This document shows, piece by piece, positions 46,127 through 58,566 of a DNA stretch of 64,000 bases. The notes under the pieces were generated by a model, which searched no databases, was not told the DNA's origin, and saw only the letters and a program-made list of their open reading frames with translations. Positions within the stretch are counted from its first letter, which is position 1; every line of letters begins with the position of its first letter. Origin of the DNA: Streptomyces chartreusis NRRL 3882 (GTDB lineage: Bacteria; Actinomycetota; Actinomycetes; Streptomycetales; Streptomycetaceae); assembly GCF_900236475.1 (NCBI RefSeq), contig NZ_LT963352.1, positions 2,418,001-2,482,000 of the forward strand, read 5' to 3'. The translations under genes were made by a program, and so were the position numbers.

Positions 46127-47032
46127 TCAGGCGAAGACGGCCAGGCTCCTGGCCTTGCCCCGCTGCTCCTCGACGAGGGCGAGGAAGCGGCCCTCCGGAT
46201 CGAAGACGGCGACGGGCCCGGAGCCCGCGTACTCCTCGGGCATGTCCAGCCGCACGCCGTTGGTGAGCAGCCGGGCGCGCCGGGCGTCGACGTCCCAGCG
46301 CCGGAACGCGGCAGCGGCGGCCTCGGCAACCGGCATCACGGTCAGCTCCTGCTGGAGCTGGTCGAGGGTGCGGGCCGCGTCCAGCTTGTAGGGGCCCACG
46401 CGGGTGCGGCGCAGGGCGGTGAGATGCCCGCCGACACCGAGGTCGGCGCCCAGGTCACGGGCCAGCGCCCGGATGTACGTGCCGGAGGAGCAGACGACCG
46501 AGACGACCAGGTCGAGCACGGCCGTACCGTCCTCGGCGACGGCTTCCCGGACGTCGTGGACGCCGAAGGAGGAGACCGTGACTTGCCGGGCCGGGATGTC
46601 GAACTCCTCGCCCTCCCTGGCCCGCTTGTAGGACCGCACGCCGTTGATCTTGATGGCGCTGACCTTGGACGGCACCTGCATGATGGCGCCGGTCAGCTTG
46701 GCGACGCCGGCGTCGATGGCGTCGCGGGTGACCCCGGAGGCGTCCGTGGCCGAGGTGATCTCCCCCTCGGCGTCGTCGGTGAGGGTGTTCTGCCCGAGCC
46801 GGATCGTGCCCAGGTACTCCTTCTCGGTCAGCGCGAGGTGGCCGAGGAGCTTGGTGGCCTTCTCGACGCCGAGGACGAGGACGCCCGTCGCCATCGGGTC
46901 GAGGGTGCCGGCGTGCCCGACGCGTCGCGTCCTGGCGATGCCGCGCATCTTGGCGACGACGTCGTGGGAAGTGAAGCCCGACGGCTTGTCGACGATGACG
47001 AGGCCGTCGGGCGTGGTGTGCTTCTGGGTCAT
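46127..47032 (-). CDS. truB: tRNA pseudouridine(55) synthase
   Basis: A 301-residue enzyme that makes pseudouridine 55 in the T loop of tRNAs. The catalytic motif GHAGTLDPMATGVL with its Asp is intact, as are KEYLGTIRLG and CSSGTYIRALARDLG. A PUA-like C-terminal domain ends the protein. The ATG overlaps the rbfA stop (ATGA, 47029-47032), so it is coupled to RbfA. It belongs to the nusA-infB-rbfA-truB cluster. Confidence 0.95.
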   Translation of the reverse strand: MTQKHTTPDGLVIVDKPSGFTSHDVVAKMRGIARTRRVGHAGTLDPMATGVLVLGVEKATKLLGHLALTEKEYLGTIRLGQNTLTDDAEGEITSATDASGVTRDAIDAGVAKLTGAIMQVPSKVSAIKINGVRSYKRAREGEEFDIPARQVTVSSFGVHDVREAVAEDGTAVLDLVVSVVCSSGTYIRALARDLGADLGVGGHLTALRRTRVGPYKLDAARTLDQLQQELTVMPVAEAAAAAFRRWDVDARRARLLTNGVRLDMPEEYAGSGPVAVFDPEGRFLALVEEQRGKARSLAVFA

Positions 47033-47481
47033 TCGGCGGTGTCGTCCGTCTCGTCGTCCTCGTCCGGCTTGCGGTACGGGTCGGCGTCGCCGGCGTAATT
47101 CGCGCCCGCGGACGCCTCCCGCACCTTCTCGTCGGACTGGCGCGCCTTGTCGAGGAGGTCCTCGATGTTCCGGGCGGTGTCCGGGAGGGCGTCCATGACG
47201 AAGGTCAGGGTCGGCGTGAACTTCACGCCGGCGGCCCGGCCGACCTCGGAGCGCAGGATGCCCTTGGCGCTCTCCAGGCCGGCCGCGGCCGCGTTCCGCT
47301 CCTCTTCGTCCCCGTACACCGTGTAGAAGACGGTCGCCTCCCGCAGATCGCCCGTGACCCGGGTGTCCGTGATGGTGACGTGGGTGCCGAGCCGCGGGTC
47401 CTTGATCCCGCGCAGCAGCTTCTGGGCCACCACTTCCCGGATGAGGTCCGCCAGCCTCTTGGCCCGCGCGTTGTCGGCCAC
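47029..47481 (-). CDS. rbfA: 30S ribosome-binding factor A
   Basis: A 150-residue KH-fold factor for late 16S processing and 30S maturation. It carries the N-terminal RLADLIREVVAQKLLRGIKD and the family segment VKFTPTLTFVMDALPD. The C-terminal 35 residues are an acidic extension (DEDDETDD), common in actinobacterial RbfA. It lies between the DUF503 gene and truB. Confidence 0.95.
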   Translation of the reverse strand: MADNARAKRLADLIREVVAQKLLRGIKDPRLGTHVTITDTRVTGDLREATVFYTVYGDEEERNAAAAGLESAKGILRSEVGRAAGVKFTPTLTFVMDALPDTARNIEDLLDKARQSDEKVREASAGANYAGDADPYRKPDEDDETDDTAE

Positions 47482-47525
47482 TGGTCCGTCTCCCGTTCTT
47501 TCCTGTCTGGGTCGTTCTTGGGTCG

Positions 47526-47819
47526 TCAGTCGTCTTCGCCGTGGAAGCGCCGCCTGACGGACAGCAGCTCCACTTCGGGGCGGGCGGCGACCAGCCGTTC
47601 ACACCGGTCGAGTACCTCGCTCAGGTGCCCCGCGTCGCCGGACACCAGCGCGAGGCCGATGACGGCCCTGCGGTGGAGGTCCATGTGATCCACCTCGGCC
47701 GCGCTCACCGCGTACTTGCGCTGGAGCTCGGCGACGATGGGGCGGACGACGGAGCGCTTCTCCTTCAGCGACCGTACGTCGCCGAGGAGCAGGTCGAAGG
47801 ACAGCGTCCCCACGTACAT
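47526..47819 (-). CDS. DUF503 / YlxP-family protein
   Basis: A 97-residue protein matching the DUF503 (YlxP) family: SLKEKRSVVRPIVAELQRKY and LHRRAVIGLALVSGD are the conserved segments. YlxP-type proteins sit next to rbfA and infB in many Gram-positive bacteria and may take part in ribosome maturation, but their action is not settled. It is 44 bp upstream of rbfA in the same direction. Confidence 0.88.
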   Translation of the reverse strand: MYVGTLSFDLLLGDVRSLKEKRSVVRPIVAELQRKYAVSAAEVDHMDLHRRAVIGLALVSGDAGHLSEVLDRCERLVAARPEVELLSVRRRFHGEDD

Positions 47820-48031
47820 GTGTGTATCCGGATGACCCGCCGGTACGGGATCGATGGCCCTGCGGTCGGGGCAGGGACATCAAGAACGGTACCGCGTACC
47901 TGCCGGTGGCTCGACGGGGTTTTCCCTTGCCCACCCACCCGCCCGACACGGTTGGCCGATGAGGTACAGCTCCCGGGGCTCCGCCCCGGACCCCGGCGGG
48001 GACTGCGTCCCCTGCACCCCTTCAACGGCCA

Positions 48032-48065
48032 GCCGGCCGACGGGGCAGGAGCCCCGTCGGCCGGT
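48032..48065 (-). terminator. infB terminator
   Basis: Stem GCCGGCCGACGGGGC (48032-48046) with its complement (48051-48065, one G-T) around an AGGA loop, 15 bp past the infB stop. The spacer to the DUF503 gene, 47820-48079, holds nothing else I can support. Confidence 0.85.
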
Positions 48066-48079
48066 CTGGGAACCGTGGG

Positions 48080-51124
<3,045 letters not shown>

Positions 51125-51269
51125 TTCGCTCCTTTGAGGTCCGGGTGAAGCCGGACCGTCGCTAGTTCATGGGCGTACTCATCGCGTACTCATCGAGTGC
51201 TCATCGCAATCTCGACCTGCTTTCGACTCGCGAGGTACCTACACCGCACGGGGTTCCGTGCGGCACGTC

Positions 51270-51566
51270 TTACCGTGTTGCCTGATCGGCAACTGTTGTC
51301 TGCTCGACGTACCGGCGCAACGCCTTTGTGTCGGGCGCTCCCGGGGCGCGCAGTGCCCTCGTGAACGCCCGGCGGCGAACCGCCTGGTCAAGACAGACCG
51401 GTGTGGGATGCACATACGCACCCCGGCCGGGCAGCGTACCGCGTGGATCAGGGGCGCATGCGCCGTCGATCAACACGATCCGCAACAGATCGGCCTTGGC
51501 CACCCGCTCCCGACACCCCACACAGGTGCGTTCAGGGCATGCTCGGGTGCGCGTCCGGCCAGACAC
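51270..51566 (-). CDS. YlxR-family (DUF448) RNA-binding protein
   Basis: A 98-residue protein with the YlxR motifs RTCVGCRERV and LPGRGAYVHPTPVCLDQA. YlxR sits between nusA and infB in most Gram-positive genomes and has been reported to bind RNA or RNase P components. It is basic and probably cytoplasmic. The GTG start at 51566 is 102 bp downstream of nusA. Confidence 0.92.
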   Translation of the reverse strand: MSGRTRTRACPERTCVGCRERVAKADLLRIVLIDGACAPDPRGTLPGRGAYVHPTPVCLDQAVRRRAFTRALRAPGAPDTKALRRYVEQTTVADQATR

Positions 51567-51668
51567 CGTTAAGTCTACCTCCCCGTAGGCGCCTCACCCC
51601 TTTGGGGCAGGATTCGAACAGTTGCCGCGCCCGAACCTGTCGTGATCTGAACGACCCGCGGCTTGGAT

Positions 51669-52667
51669 CTATTCCCCGGTCCGGTCCGCGGCCGGTTCCG
51701 TGTCCGGCCGGATGTCGATCCGCCAGCCGGTCAGCCGGGCCGCGAGGCGGGCGTTCTGCCCTTCCTTGCCGATGGCCAGGGACAGCTGGTAGTCGGGCAC
51801 GGTCACCCGGGCCGACCGGGTCGCCATGTCCACGATCTCCACCTTGGAGACCCGGGCCGGGGACAGCGCGTTCGCCACCATCTCGGCCGGGTCCTCCGAC
51901 CAGTCGACGATGTCGATCTTCTCGCCGTTCAGCTCGCCCATCACGTTGCGCACGCGGCCGCCCATGGGGCCGATGCAGGCGCCCTTGGCGTTCAGGCCGG
52001 ACCGGGTGGACCGTACGGCGATCTTCGTGCGGTGACCGGCCTCACGGGCGATCGCAGAGATCTCCACGGACCCGTCGGCGATCTCCGGCACCTCCAGGGC
52101 GAAGAGCTTCTTCACCAGATTGGGATGCGTCCGGGACAGCGTCACGGACGGGCCGCGGACGCCCTTGGCCACCCGGACGACATAACTGCGCAGCCGCATG
52201 CCGTGCGGGTAGGTCTCGCCCGGCACCTGCTCCTGCACCGGCAGGATGGCCTCGAGCTTGCCGATGTCGACCAGCACGTTCTTCGGGTCGCGGCCCTGCT
52301 GGACCACACCGGTGACGATGTCGCCCTCGCGGCCGGCGTACTCACCGAGTGTCGCGTCGTCCTCGGCGTCGCGCAGGCGCTGCAGGATGACCTGCTTGGC
52401 CGTGGTGGCGGCGATCCGGCCGAAACCGGTGGGGGTGTCGTCGAACTCGCGGGGCTCCTGGCCCTCCTCGAGGTCGTCGGGGTCCTCCTTCGCCCACACG
52501 GTCACATGGCCGGTCTCCCGGTTGAGCTCCACGCGCGCGTGGCGGCGGCTTCCCTCGGTGCGGTGGTAGGCGATGAGGAGGGCCGATTCGATCGCCTCGA
52601 CCAGCAGGTCGAAGGAGATCTCCTTCTCCCGAACCAAGCCCCGCAGGGCACTCATGTCGATGTCCAC
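51669..52667 (-). CDS. nusA: Transcription termination/antitermination factor NusA
   Basis: A 332-residue protein with the NusA N-terminal polymerase-binding domain, an S1 domain ([20 protein letters not shown]) and two KH domains ([20 protein letters not shown] and the later [20 protein letters not shown]). It lacks the C-terminal acidic repeats of E. coli NusA, as in other actinobacteria. It should also act in rRNA antitermination. The GTG start lies 2 bp past the rimP stop. Its ribosome binding site GGAGG is inside the rimP 3' end, so translation is coupled. Confidence 0.95.
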   Translation of the reverse strand: MDIDMSALRGLVREKEISFDLLVEAIESALLIAYHRTEGSRRHARVELNRETGHVTVWAKEDPDDLEEGQEPREFDDTPTGFGRIAATTAKQVILQRLRDAEDDATLGEYAGREGDIVTGVVQQGRDPKNVLVDIGKLEAILPVQEQVPGETYPHGMRLRSYVVRVAKGVRGPSVTLSRTHPNLVKKLFALEVPEIADGSVEISAIAREAGHRTKIAVRSTRSGLNAKGACIGPMGGRVRNVMGELNGEKIDIVDWSEDPAEMVANALSPARVSKVEIVDMATRSARVTVPDYQLSLAIGKEGQNARLAARLTGWRIDIRPDTEPAADRTGE

Positions 52668-52669
52668 GG

Positions 52670-53170
52670 CTACGCCTCCTCTTCCTTCTTGTTGTCCTTG
52701 CGGCTGAACTCGACCTGGACACGCGCCCGGACGATGTCGTCGAAGGCGAGTCTGCGCGCGGTGGCCTTGCGGCCCTTCACCCCGGGCACCTCGGTGTCGA
52801 TTCCCTCGTCGTCGACCTTGAGGATCCTGGCGACCAGCTCGCCGCCCTCGGCCAGCTGGAACTTCACCAGCCGGTCCGTGGCGCGGACGTAGTGCCGGTG
52901 CTGCGTGAGGAGGCGCTCCGCGCCCGGGGTGCCGACCTCGAGGGTGTACTCCCCGTCGCCCATCGCGTCCGTCTCGTCGAGCTTCGCCGAGAGCGCGCGG
53001 CTCACATCGGCGATCTGGTCCAGGTCGGCGCCCGTGTCCGAGTCGACGACGACGCGCAGCACACGCTTGCGTCCGACGGAGTCCACTTCGATCTCTTCGA
53101 GATCCAGGCCCTGGGATGTGACGAGCGGTTCCAGCAGTTCTCGCAGCCTCTCGCTCTGGGTGGTGCTCAT
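52670..53170 (-). CDS. rimP: Ribosome maturation factor RimP
   Basis: A 166-residue DUF150 protein that assists 30S assembly. It carries the conserved [20 protein letters not shown] near the start and [17 protein letters not shown] in the middle. The ATG at 53170 (MSTTQSERL) follows GAGGAG. The 30-residue longer version is not family-like. It is the first gene of the leftward rimP-nusA-ylxR-infB cluster. Confidence 0.94.
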   Translation of the reverse strand: MSTTQSERLRELLEPLVTSQGLDLEEIEVDSVGRKRVLRVVVDSDTGADLDQIADVSRALSAKLDETDAMGDGEYTLEVGTPGAERLLTQHRHYVRATDRLVKFQLAEGGELVARILKVDDEGIDTEVPGVKGRKATARRLAFDDIVRARVQVEFSRKDNKKEEEA

Positions 53171-53375
53171 CCGGGTGACTCCTCGGCCGCGTGTGCTGTT
53201 GTGGGATGGGTCGCGTGTCTGGTCAAAGGGTATCCGGTCGCGGGGTGTGTTGCCGTCCACCCGGTGACGAACGGTGCCGCTGAGTGGTCCGGGGCGGGGG
53301 CCCGGGTACCGTGATCACGGGCGTTCAGCCCTTTGGAGTCGCTTCTTTCCCGCACGAGCCCCGAGGACGTCTGAC

Positions 53376-53903
53376 GTGCCGTTCCCCTCATCTCCGCGCA
53401 CCCGCTACGGGCCGCGCAGAAGGACTCTGCTCGCCGTCGGCCCGACGGCCCTCGCCCTGGCGGGCTGCACCGCCGGGGGCGAGGGTCCGGATGTCCCGGA
53501 GGACGGCCCGTCGGCGGCCGAGCGCCGGGCACGCGCGCGGGCGGCGCGGGACAGCGAGGAGCTGGCGGAGCGGTACGCCGCGGTGATCGCCGCCCGCCCG
53601 GGGCTCGCGGAGCGGCTGCGGCCGCTGCGGGAGGCGGCCGTACGGCATGCGCAGGCCTTCGGAGGGGGCCCGGGCCGGCAGCCGTCCCGCTCTCCCTCCT
53701 CCCCTTCCGCTTCCGCCTCGGCCGCCACCGTGCCGGGCGACGACAAGGAGACTCTCGCCGCCCTCGCCTCCGCGGAGCGGGAGCTCGCCGACCGGCGGGC
53801 CAAGGCGCTGCTCGACGTGCCGGGCGAGCTGGCGCGGCTGCTGGCCTCGGTGGCGGCGGCCGGGGCGGCGCACGTGTATCTGCTGACGGAGGGTGGCGCG
53901 TGA
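53376..53903 (+). CDS. Tat-type lipoprotein of unknown function
   Basis: A 175-residue secreted lipoprotein. The N-terminus has the twin-arginine motif GPRRRTLLAVG followed by lipobox LALAGC, so lipidation should occur at a Cys near residue 30. The rest is Ala/Arg/Glu-rich helical with a Ser-rich insert (SPSSPSASASA). The GTG at 53376 has GAGGA about 10 bases upstream. Its stop overlaps the start of the ferritin-like gene (GTGA), so both are translated together. It diverges from rimP. I do not recognise a family with known function. Confidence 0.75.
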   Translation: MPFPSSPRTRYGPRRRTLLAVGPTALALAGCTAGGEGPDVPEDGPSAAERRARARAARDSEELAERYAAVIAARPGLAERLRPLREAAVRHAQAFGGGPGRQPSRSPSSPSASASAATVPGDDKETLAALASAERELADRRAKALLDVPGELARLLASVAAAGAAHVYLLTEGGA

Positions 53904-54364
53904 GCGAGGCGAAGGACCGGGAGCTGCGGGCCCTCCAGGCGGCGCTGGCGGCCGAGCACGCGGCGGTGTACGGGTACGGCGTGGTCGGCGGGCGGATCGG
54001 CGACGGGCGGCGCGTCGACGCACGGATGGCGTACGACGCGCACCGGGCGCGCCGGGACGCGCTGGTACGCGAGGTGAAGGACCTGGGGGGCAGGCCCGTG
54101 GCGGCGGCCGCCGGGTACGCGCTGCCGTTCCCGGTGCCGGACGCGGCGGCGGCCGTGCGGCTCGCCGCCGAGCTGGAGGACCGGGTGGCCGGGGTGTACT
54201 CGGACCTGGTGCGCGCGGCGGGCGGTGCGCGGCGGGCCCTGGCCGCCGAGGCGCTGCGCGAGGCGGCGGTGCGGGCGGTGCGCTGGCGCGGCGAGAGCGT
54301 AGCCTTCCCTGGGCTCGCCGAGCGGGCCGGCACGGCCCCGCCCCTGGCGGCGCCGACCGCGTGA
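53900..54364 (+). CDS. Ferritin-like DUF4439 protein
   Basis: A 154-residue all-helical protein with the DUF4439 opening ALQAALAAEHAAVYGYGVVG, including the Glu-His pair that resembles the first metal-ligand helix of ferritin-like folds. The second half (LAAELEDRVAGVYSDLVRA) gives another Glu-bearing helix. Whether iron is bound cannot be told from the sequence. It overlaps the upstream lipoprotein gene by 4 bp. The adjacent pair suggests a functional unit across or near the membrane, but it has no signal peptide itself. Confidence 0.78.
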   Translation: MSEAKDRELRALQAALAAEHAAVYGYGVVGGRIGDGRRVDARMAYDAHRARRDALVREVKDLGGRPVAAAAGYALPFPVPDAAAAVRLAAELEDRVAGVYSDLVRAAGGARRALAAEALREAAVRAVRWRGESVAFPGLAERAGTAPPLAAPTA

Positions 54365-54412
54365 CCCGCCCAGGGCACGCACCGCGGACAGCACGAAGGG
54401 AACGACTCGCGC

Positions 54413-55312
54413 ATGGTTTTCGAACCGCCGAAGCGTCTGGTCAGGGCGCTCGGTGAGACGGCACCGGACGGTGACGACTGGCTGGAGAAGCTGCCCGAGG
54501 CGGCGCAGCAGGCCGTCGCGCTACGCGAGTTGACCGTGGAGCGGGTGCAGGTGCCCGGGGGGCGCAGCAGCCTGGTCGTGCTGGTGCGGACGGCCGACGG
54601 AACGCCCGCCGTGCTGAAGCTGGCGCCGGGCCGGGCTCGCCCTGAGGCGGAGCGGGCCGCGCTCGCGCACTGGGGCGGACGGGGTGCCGTACAGCTGCTC
54701 GACCCCCGTACCCCCGAGGGGGTGCTGCTGCTGGAGCGGCTGCATCCGGACGTGTCGGTGCGGTCGCTGCCGGAGGCGAAGGCGCTGCTGGAGGCGGCGG
54801 GGACGCTGCGGCGGCTGTGGGTCGAGCCGCCTGACGGCTTCCCCTTCGAGACCGTCGCCGAGCGCACCGGGCGGCAGGCCGAGGCGATGCGGGCCCGGGC
54901 GCAGGCGGATCCCGAGGTGGCCCCGCTGGTCGGCCTGGCGCTCGCCGCGCGCGAGGAGTTGCTGGCCGCGCCGCCCGAACACCGGTTGCTGCACGGCACG
55001 TTCCGGCAGAGCAAGGTGCTCTCCGCGGAGCGGATGCCGTGGCTGGCCGTGGGCCCCGACCCGGTGGTCGGCGAGTGCGCGTTCGATCTGGCGCGGCTGG
55101 TCCGCGACCGGGTGGAGGACCTGATCGCCCAGCCGTCCGGTGCGGCGACGACCCGGCGGCGGGTGAAGCGGCTGGCCGAGTCCCTGGACGTGGACCAGGA
55201 GCGGCTCCGCGGCTGGACGTTGTTCCGGGCCGTGGAGTCCGGTGTGCGGGCGGGACGCGTGGGACGGCCCCGGGACGCGGAGCTGCTGCTGGAGTTCGCG
55301 GGCTGGCTGTGA
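54413..55312 (+). CDS. Aminoglycoside-phosphotransferase-fold pseudokinase
   Basis: A 299-residue protein with the fold pattern of APH(6)/hydroxyurea-type phosphotransferases. The ATP-binding Lys is kept in AVLKLAPG, and LLLERLHPD matches the hinge. The catalytic loop, normally HGDxxxxN, reads HGTFRQSKVL: His194 is kept, Asp is Thr196 and Asn is Lys201. The following metal-binding D-P-x-P motif is GPDP (Gly214 for Asp). All three residues needed for phosphotransfer are therefore lost. It is probably a nucleotide-binding or scaffold protein and not a resistance enzyme. It is 48 bp downstream of the ferritin-like gene and likely in the same transcript, although the products look unrelated. Confidence 0.75.
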   Translation: MVFEPPKRLVRALGETAPDGDDWLEKLPEAAQQAVALRELTVERVQVPGGRSSLVVLVRTADGTPAVLKLAPGRARPEAERAALAHWGGRGAVQLLDPRTPEGVLLLERLHPDVSVRSLPEAKALLEAAGTLRRLWVEPPDGFPFETVAERTGRQAEAMRARAQADPEVAPLVGLALAAREELLAAPPEHRLLHGTFRQSKVLSAERMPWLAVGPDPVVGECAFDLARLVRDRVEDLIAQPSGAATTRRRVKRLAESLDVDQERLRGWTLFRAVESGVRAGRVGRPRDAELLLEFAGWL

Positions 55313-55336
55313 GCGCCCCGGGCGGCCGGGGCGCTC
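55311..55336. terminator. Compact bidirectional terminator, pseudokinase / proS
   Basis: A perfect 11-bp stem GAGCGCCCCGG (55311-55321) with its complement (55326-55336) around a 4-base loop. It overlaps the pseudokinase stop codon and lies 16 bp from the proS stop, serving both convergent genes. Confidence 0.88.
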
Positions 55337-55351
55337 ACGCCGCCACGGGCC

Positions 55352-57052
55352 CTACGCGGTGAGGCGGGCGACGGCCTCCTCGACCGTGAGCTCCTCGCGC
55401 TCGCCGGTGCGGCGGTCCTTCAGTTCCACCACGCCGTCGCCCGCGCGCCGCCCGGCCACCAGGATCTGCGGTACGCCGATCAGCTCGGAGTCGGTGAACT
55501 TGACGCCCGGGGAGACGCCGGGGCGGTCGTCGACCAGGACCCGGACACCGGCGGCGGCCAGCTTCTGGGAGATGTCGAGGGCCAGTTCGGTCTGGAGGGC
55601 CTTGCCGGCGGCGACCACGTGGACGTCGGCCGGGGCGACCTCCTTGGGCCAGCACAGGCCCTTGTCGTCGGCGCTCTGCTCGGCGAGGGCGGCGACCGCG
55701 CGGGAGACGCCGATGCCGTAGGAGCCCATGGTGACGCGGACCGGCTTGCCGTTCTGGCCGAGGACGTCGAGCTTGAGGGCGTCGGCGTACTTGCGGCCCA
55801 GCTGGAAGATGTGGCCGATCTCGATGGCCCGGTCGAGGACGAGGCCCGTGCCGCACTTCGGGCAGGGGTCGCCCTCCTGCACGACCACGACGTCGACGTA
55901 ACGGTCGACCTCGAAGTCGCGGCCCGCGACGACGTTCTTCGTGTGCGTGCCGGCCTTGTTGGCACCGGTGATCCAGGCCGTGCCGGGGGCCACGCGCGGG
56001 TCTGCGATGTACGTGACCTTGTCCAGGCCCTGCGGTCCGACGTAGCCGCGGACCAGGTCGGGACGGGCCGCGAAGTCCGTCTCGGTGACCAGCTCGACGA
56101 CGGCCGGGGCGAAGTGCGCCTCGACCTTGTCCAGGTCGACCTCACGGTCACCGGGGACACCGACGGCGACGATCTCGCCGTCGACCTTGACGAGGAGGTT
56201 CTTCAGCGTGGCCGAGGCCGGGACGCCGAGGGAGGCGGCGAGGGTCTCGATGGTCGGGGTGTCGGGGGTCGGGATGTCCTCGGCGGCCGGGACGTCCGTG
56301 GCGTCGACGGGCTTCAGCTCGTACGTGATCGCCTCGGTGTTGGCGGCGAAGTCGCAGTTCGGGCAGTCGGCGAAGGTGTCCTCGCCGGCCTCGGCCGGGG
56401 CGAGGAACTCCTCGGACTTGGAGCCGCCCATCGCGCCGGCGGTGGCGGCGCAGATGCGGTAGTCGAGGCCGAGGCGCGCGAAGATCTTCTGGTAGGCCTC
56501 GCGGTGCAGGGCGTACGACTTGGCGAGGCCCTCGTCCTCGGTGTCGAAGGAGTAGGAGTCCTTCATCAGGAACTCGCGGCCGCGCAGGATGCCGGCGCGG
56601 GGGCGGGCCTCGTCGCGGTACTTGTTCTGGATCTGGTAGAGGATGACCGGCAGGTCCTTGTAGGAGGACGCCTGGTCCTTCACCAGGAGGGTGAAGATCT
56701 CCTCGTGGGTGGGGCCGAGGAGGTAGTCGCCGCCCTTGCGGTCCTGGAGGCGGAACAGCTCCGGGCCGTACTCGTCCCAGCGGCCGGTGGCGTCGTAGGG
56801 CTCGCGCGGCAGGATGGCGGGGAGCAGGACCTCCTGGGCGCCGATGGCGTCCATCTCCTCGCGGACGATGCGCTCCACGTTGGCCAGGACCCGCTTGCCG
56901 AGCGGCAGCCAGCTCCAGATTCCGGCGGCGGTGCGGCGCACGTACCCGGCGCGGACGAGGAGCTTGTGGCTGAGGACCTCGGCGTCCGCCGGGTCGTCGC
57001 GCAACGTCTTCGCCATCAACTGGGACATGCGCTGGACCGGTACGTTCGCCAT
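55352..57052 (-). CDS. proS: Prolyl-tRNA synthetase (bacterial type)
   Basis: A 566-residue class II aminoacyl-tRNA synthetase. Motif 2 is [16 protein letters not shown], motif 3 is [14 protein letters not shown], and the anticodon-binding domain closes the C-terminus. Between motifs 2 and 3 lies the large insertion (about 225-380) of bacterial ProRS that edits mischarged Ala-tRNA(Pro), including [12 protein letters not shown]. No T-box leader or other riboregulator was found upstream. It is convergent with the pseudokinase gene. Confidence 0.96.
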   Translation of the reverse strand: MANVPVQRMSQLMAKTLRDDPADAEVLSHKLLVRAGYVRRTAAGIWSWLPLGKRVLANVERIVREEMDAIGAQEVLLPAILPREPYDATGRWDEYGPELFRLQDRKGGDYLLGPTHEEIFTLLVKDQASSYKDLPVILYQIQNKYRDEARPRAGILRGREFLMKDSYSFDTEDEGLAKSYALHREAYQKIFARLGLDYRICAATAGAMGGSKSEEFLAPAEAGEDTFADCPNCDFAANTEAITYELKPVDATDVPAAEDIPTPDTPTIETLAASLGVPASATLKNLLVKVDGEIVAVGVPGDREVDLDKVEAHFAPAVVELVTETDFAARPDLVRGYVGPQGLDKVTYIADPRVAPGTAWITGANKAGTHTKNVVAGRDFEVDRYVDVVVVQEGDPCPKCGTGLVLDRAIEIGHIFQLGRKYADALKLDVLGQNGKPVRVTMGSYGIGVSRAVAALAEQSADDKGLCWPKEVAPADVHVVAAGKALQTELALDISQKLAAAGVRVLVDDRPGVSPGVKFTDSELIGVPQILVAGRRAGDGVVELKDRRTGEREELTVEEAVARLTA

Positions 57053-57156
57053 GGTTCTGCTCCTGCTGCTGGGGGTCCCCCCGCTCGGGCGAGGCCGAGA
57101 GTGGGGGAGGGTGATGGCAGGAGGTTATCCGGGGGGCACCGGGCGTTGGAAATCGG

Positions 57157-57687
57157 TTAGCGGTGGCGGAGCGGGAGCGGAGCGCCCATCACCGCGTACG
57201 GCTTCGGGGCGCTCGGGAAGAGGACCTGGCGGGCGAGGTCCCGGTAGCCGAGGGAGCGGTAGAGCGCGCGGGCGGGGCTCTCGGTGTCGATCGCGGAGAG
57301 GATCGAGCGGGGTTCGGCGGCGCCGTCGGTGATCGTGGTGATCAGGGAGCGCCCGATGCCCCGGTTCTGGTAGGCCGGGTGGACGTGCAGCTCGGTGATC
57401 ACGAAGGCGTCGTCGAGCCAGTGGTCGTGGTGGTTCGCCCTGAGGTACGGCTCCACGACCGTGGACCACCAGTGGGCGCGGTCGTTGGGCATGCCGTAGA
57501 CGAAGCCGACGAGGGTGCCGCCGGCTGTCGCGCCGAGGGCGCGGGCGCCCGGGTAGGTCATGTGGCGCAGGACGATCTGGCGGCGGACTGCGACTTCGTC
57601 GGGGCCCAGCCCGAATGCCACCGCTTGGACTTCCAGGGCCTCGTCGACGTGGCCGGAGAGGTCGAGGGGGCCGATCACCAGGTCCAT
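57157..57687 (-). CDS. GNAT-family N-acetyltransferase
   Basis: A 176-residue acetyltransferase-like protein. The acetyl-CoA motif A is present as ELHVHPAYQNRGIGRSLI, and ALYRSLGYRDLARQVLF matches motif B. The substrate is unknown. It lies 104 bp upstream of proS and 30 bp after the next GNAT gene, so the two acetyltransferases may be co-expressed. Confidence 0.85.
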   Translation of the reverse strand: MDLVIGPLDLSGHVDEALEVQAVAFGLGPDEVAVRRQIVLRHMTYPGARALGATAGGTLVGFVYGMPNDRAHWWSTVVEPYLRANHHDHWLDDAFVITELHVHPAYQNRGIGRSLITTITDGAAEPRSILSAIDTESPARALYRSLGYRDLARQVLFPSAPKPYAVMGAPLPLRHR

Positions 57688-57717
57688 GGCGGGGAGCCTA
57701 CAGGGGGGTCTGCGTCG

Positions 57718-58566
57718 TCAGAACAGCACGCTCATGAAGGCGCCGACCTCTTGGAAGCCCACCCTCTGGTACGTCCTGCGGGCCGCCGTGTTGAAGTCGT
57801 TGACGTAGAGGCTGACGACCGGGGCGACGTCGGCCAGGGCGTAGCGCAGGACCGCTGCCATGCCGGGGGCCGCCAAGCCGGTCCCCCGGTACTCGGGGGC
57901 CACCCACACGCCCTGGATCTGGCAGGCGCGGTCGGTCGCGGCGCCGATCTCGGCCTTGAAGACGACCTTGCCGTCCGCGTCGAAGCGGGCGAAGGCCCGG
58001 CCGGATCCGACGAGTTCGGCGACACGGGCCTGGTAGAGGAGACCGCCGTCACCGGCCAGCGGGGAGACGCCGACCTCCTCGGTGAACATCGCCACGCACG
58101 CCGGCATGATCTTCTCCATCTCGTCCTTGCGGACGCGACGGACGTAGGGGTCCGGGGCGATGCCGTCCGGCAGGCGGTCGGTGACCATGAGCGGCTGGTG
58201 GCGGCGGACGTCGCGGGCCGGGCCCCAGTGGGGCTCCAGCAGCCGCCACAGGTCGGCGGTGGAGCCGGCCGGACCGACGATGGAGGAGCAGCGGCGGCCG
58301 GCCCGGCGGGCGCGGTCGGCGAAGGCGCGGACGGCGCGCGGGGTGGCGCAGATCGGGACGAGGTTGGCGCCCGCGTAGCACAGGGACGTCAGCATGCCGT
58401 CCTCGTACCAGCCCCACATCTCTCCGCCGAGCCGCCACGGGTCGAGGCCGGCGATCTGCACCCGGGACGTCACGAAGGCGTTCGCGACCGGCTCGCGGTC
58501 GAGTATGGCGAGCGCGGCGTCCAGGTCGCTCGGTTCGAGGACCCGTGAGGTGGTCTGCGTCAACAC
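57718..58566 (-). CDS. GNAT-family protein with tandem-domain layout (DUF4081-type)
   Basis: A 282-residue protein. The C-terminal half has a clear GNAT motif (IQGVWVAPEYRGTGLAAPGM) and ends DFNTAARRTYQRVGFQEVGA. The N-terminal half (RVLEPSDLDAALAILDREPV...) resembles a degenerate GNAT domain, as in the acetyltransferase next to ispG in mycobacteria. The start is taken as the GTG at 58566 behind GAGG. A longer frame to 58665 exists but lacks family-like sequence. Its substrate is unknown. Confidence 0.85.
   Translation of the reverse strand: MLTQTTSRVLEPSDLDAALAILDREPVANAFVTSRVQIAGLDPWRLGGEMWGWYEDGMLTSLCYAGANLVPICATPRAVRAFADRARRAGRRCSSIVGPAGSTADLWRLLEPHWGPARDVRRHQPLMVTDRLPDGIAPDPYVRRVRKDEMEKIMPACVAMFTEEVGVSPLAGDGGLLYQARVAELVGSGRAFARFDADGKVVFKAEIGAATDRACQIQGVWVAPEYRGTGLAAPGMAAVLRYALADVAPVVSLYVNDFNTAARRTYQRVGFQEVGAFMSVLF

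Noticed and set aside
57053..57156. Possible T-box leader for proS
   Set aside because: The 104 bp region is too short and lacks the T-box sequence and specifier hairpin.
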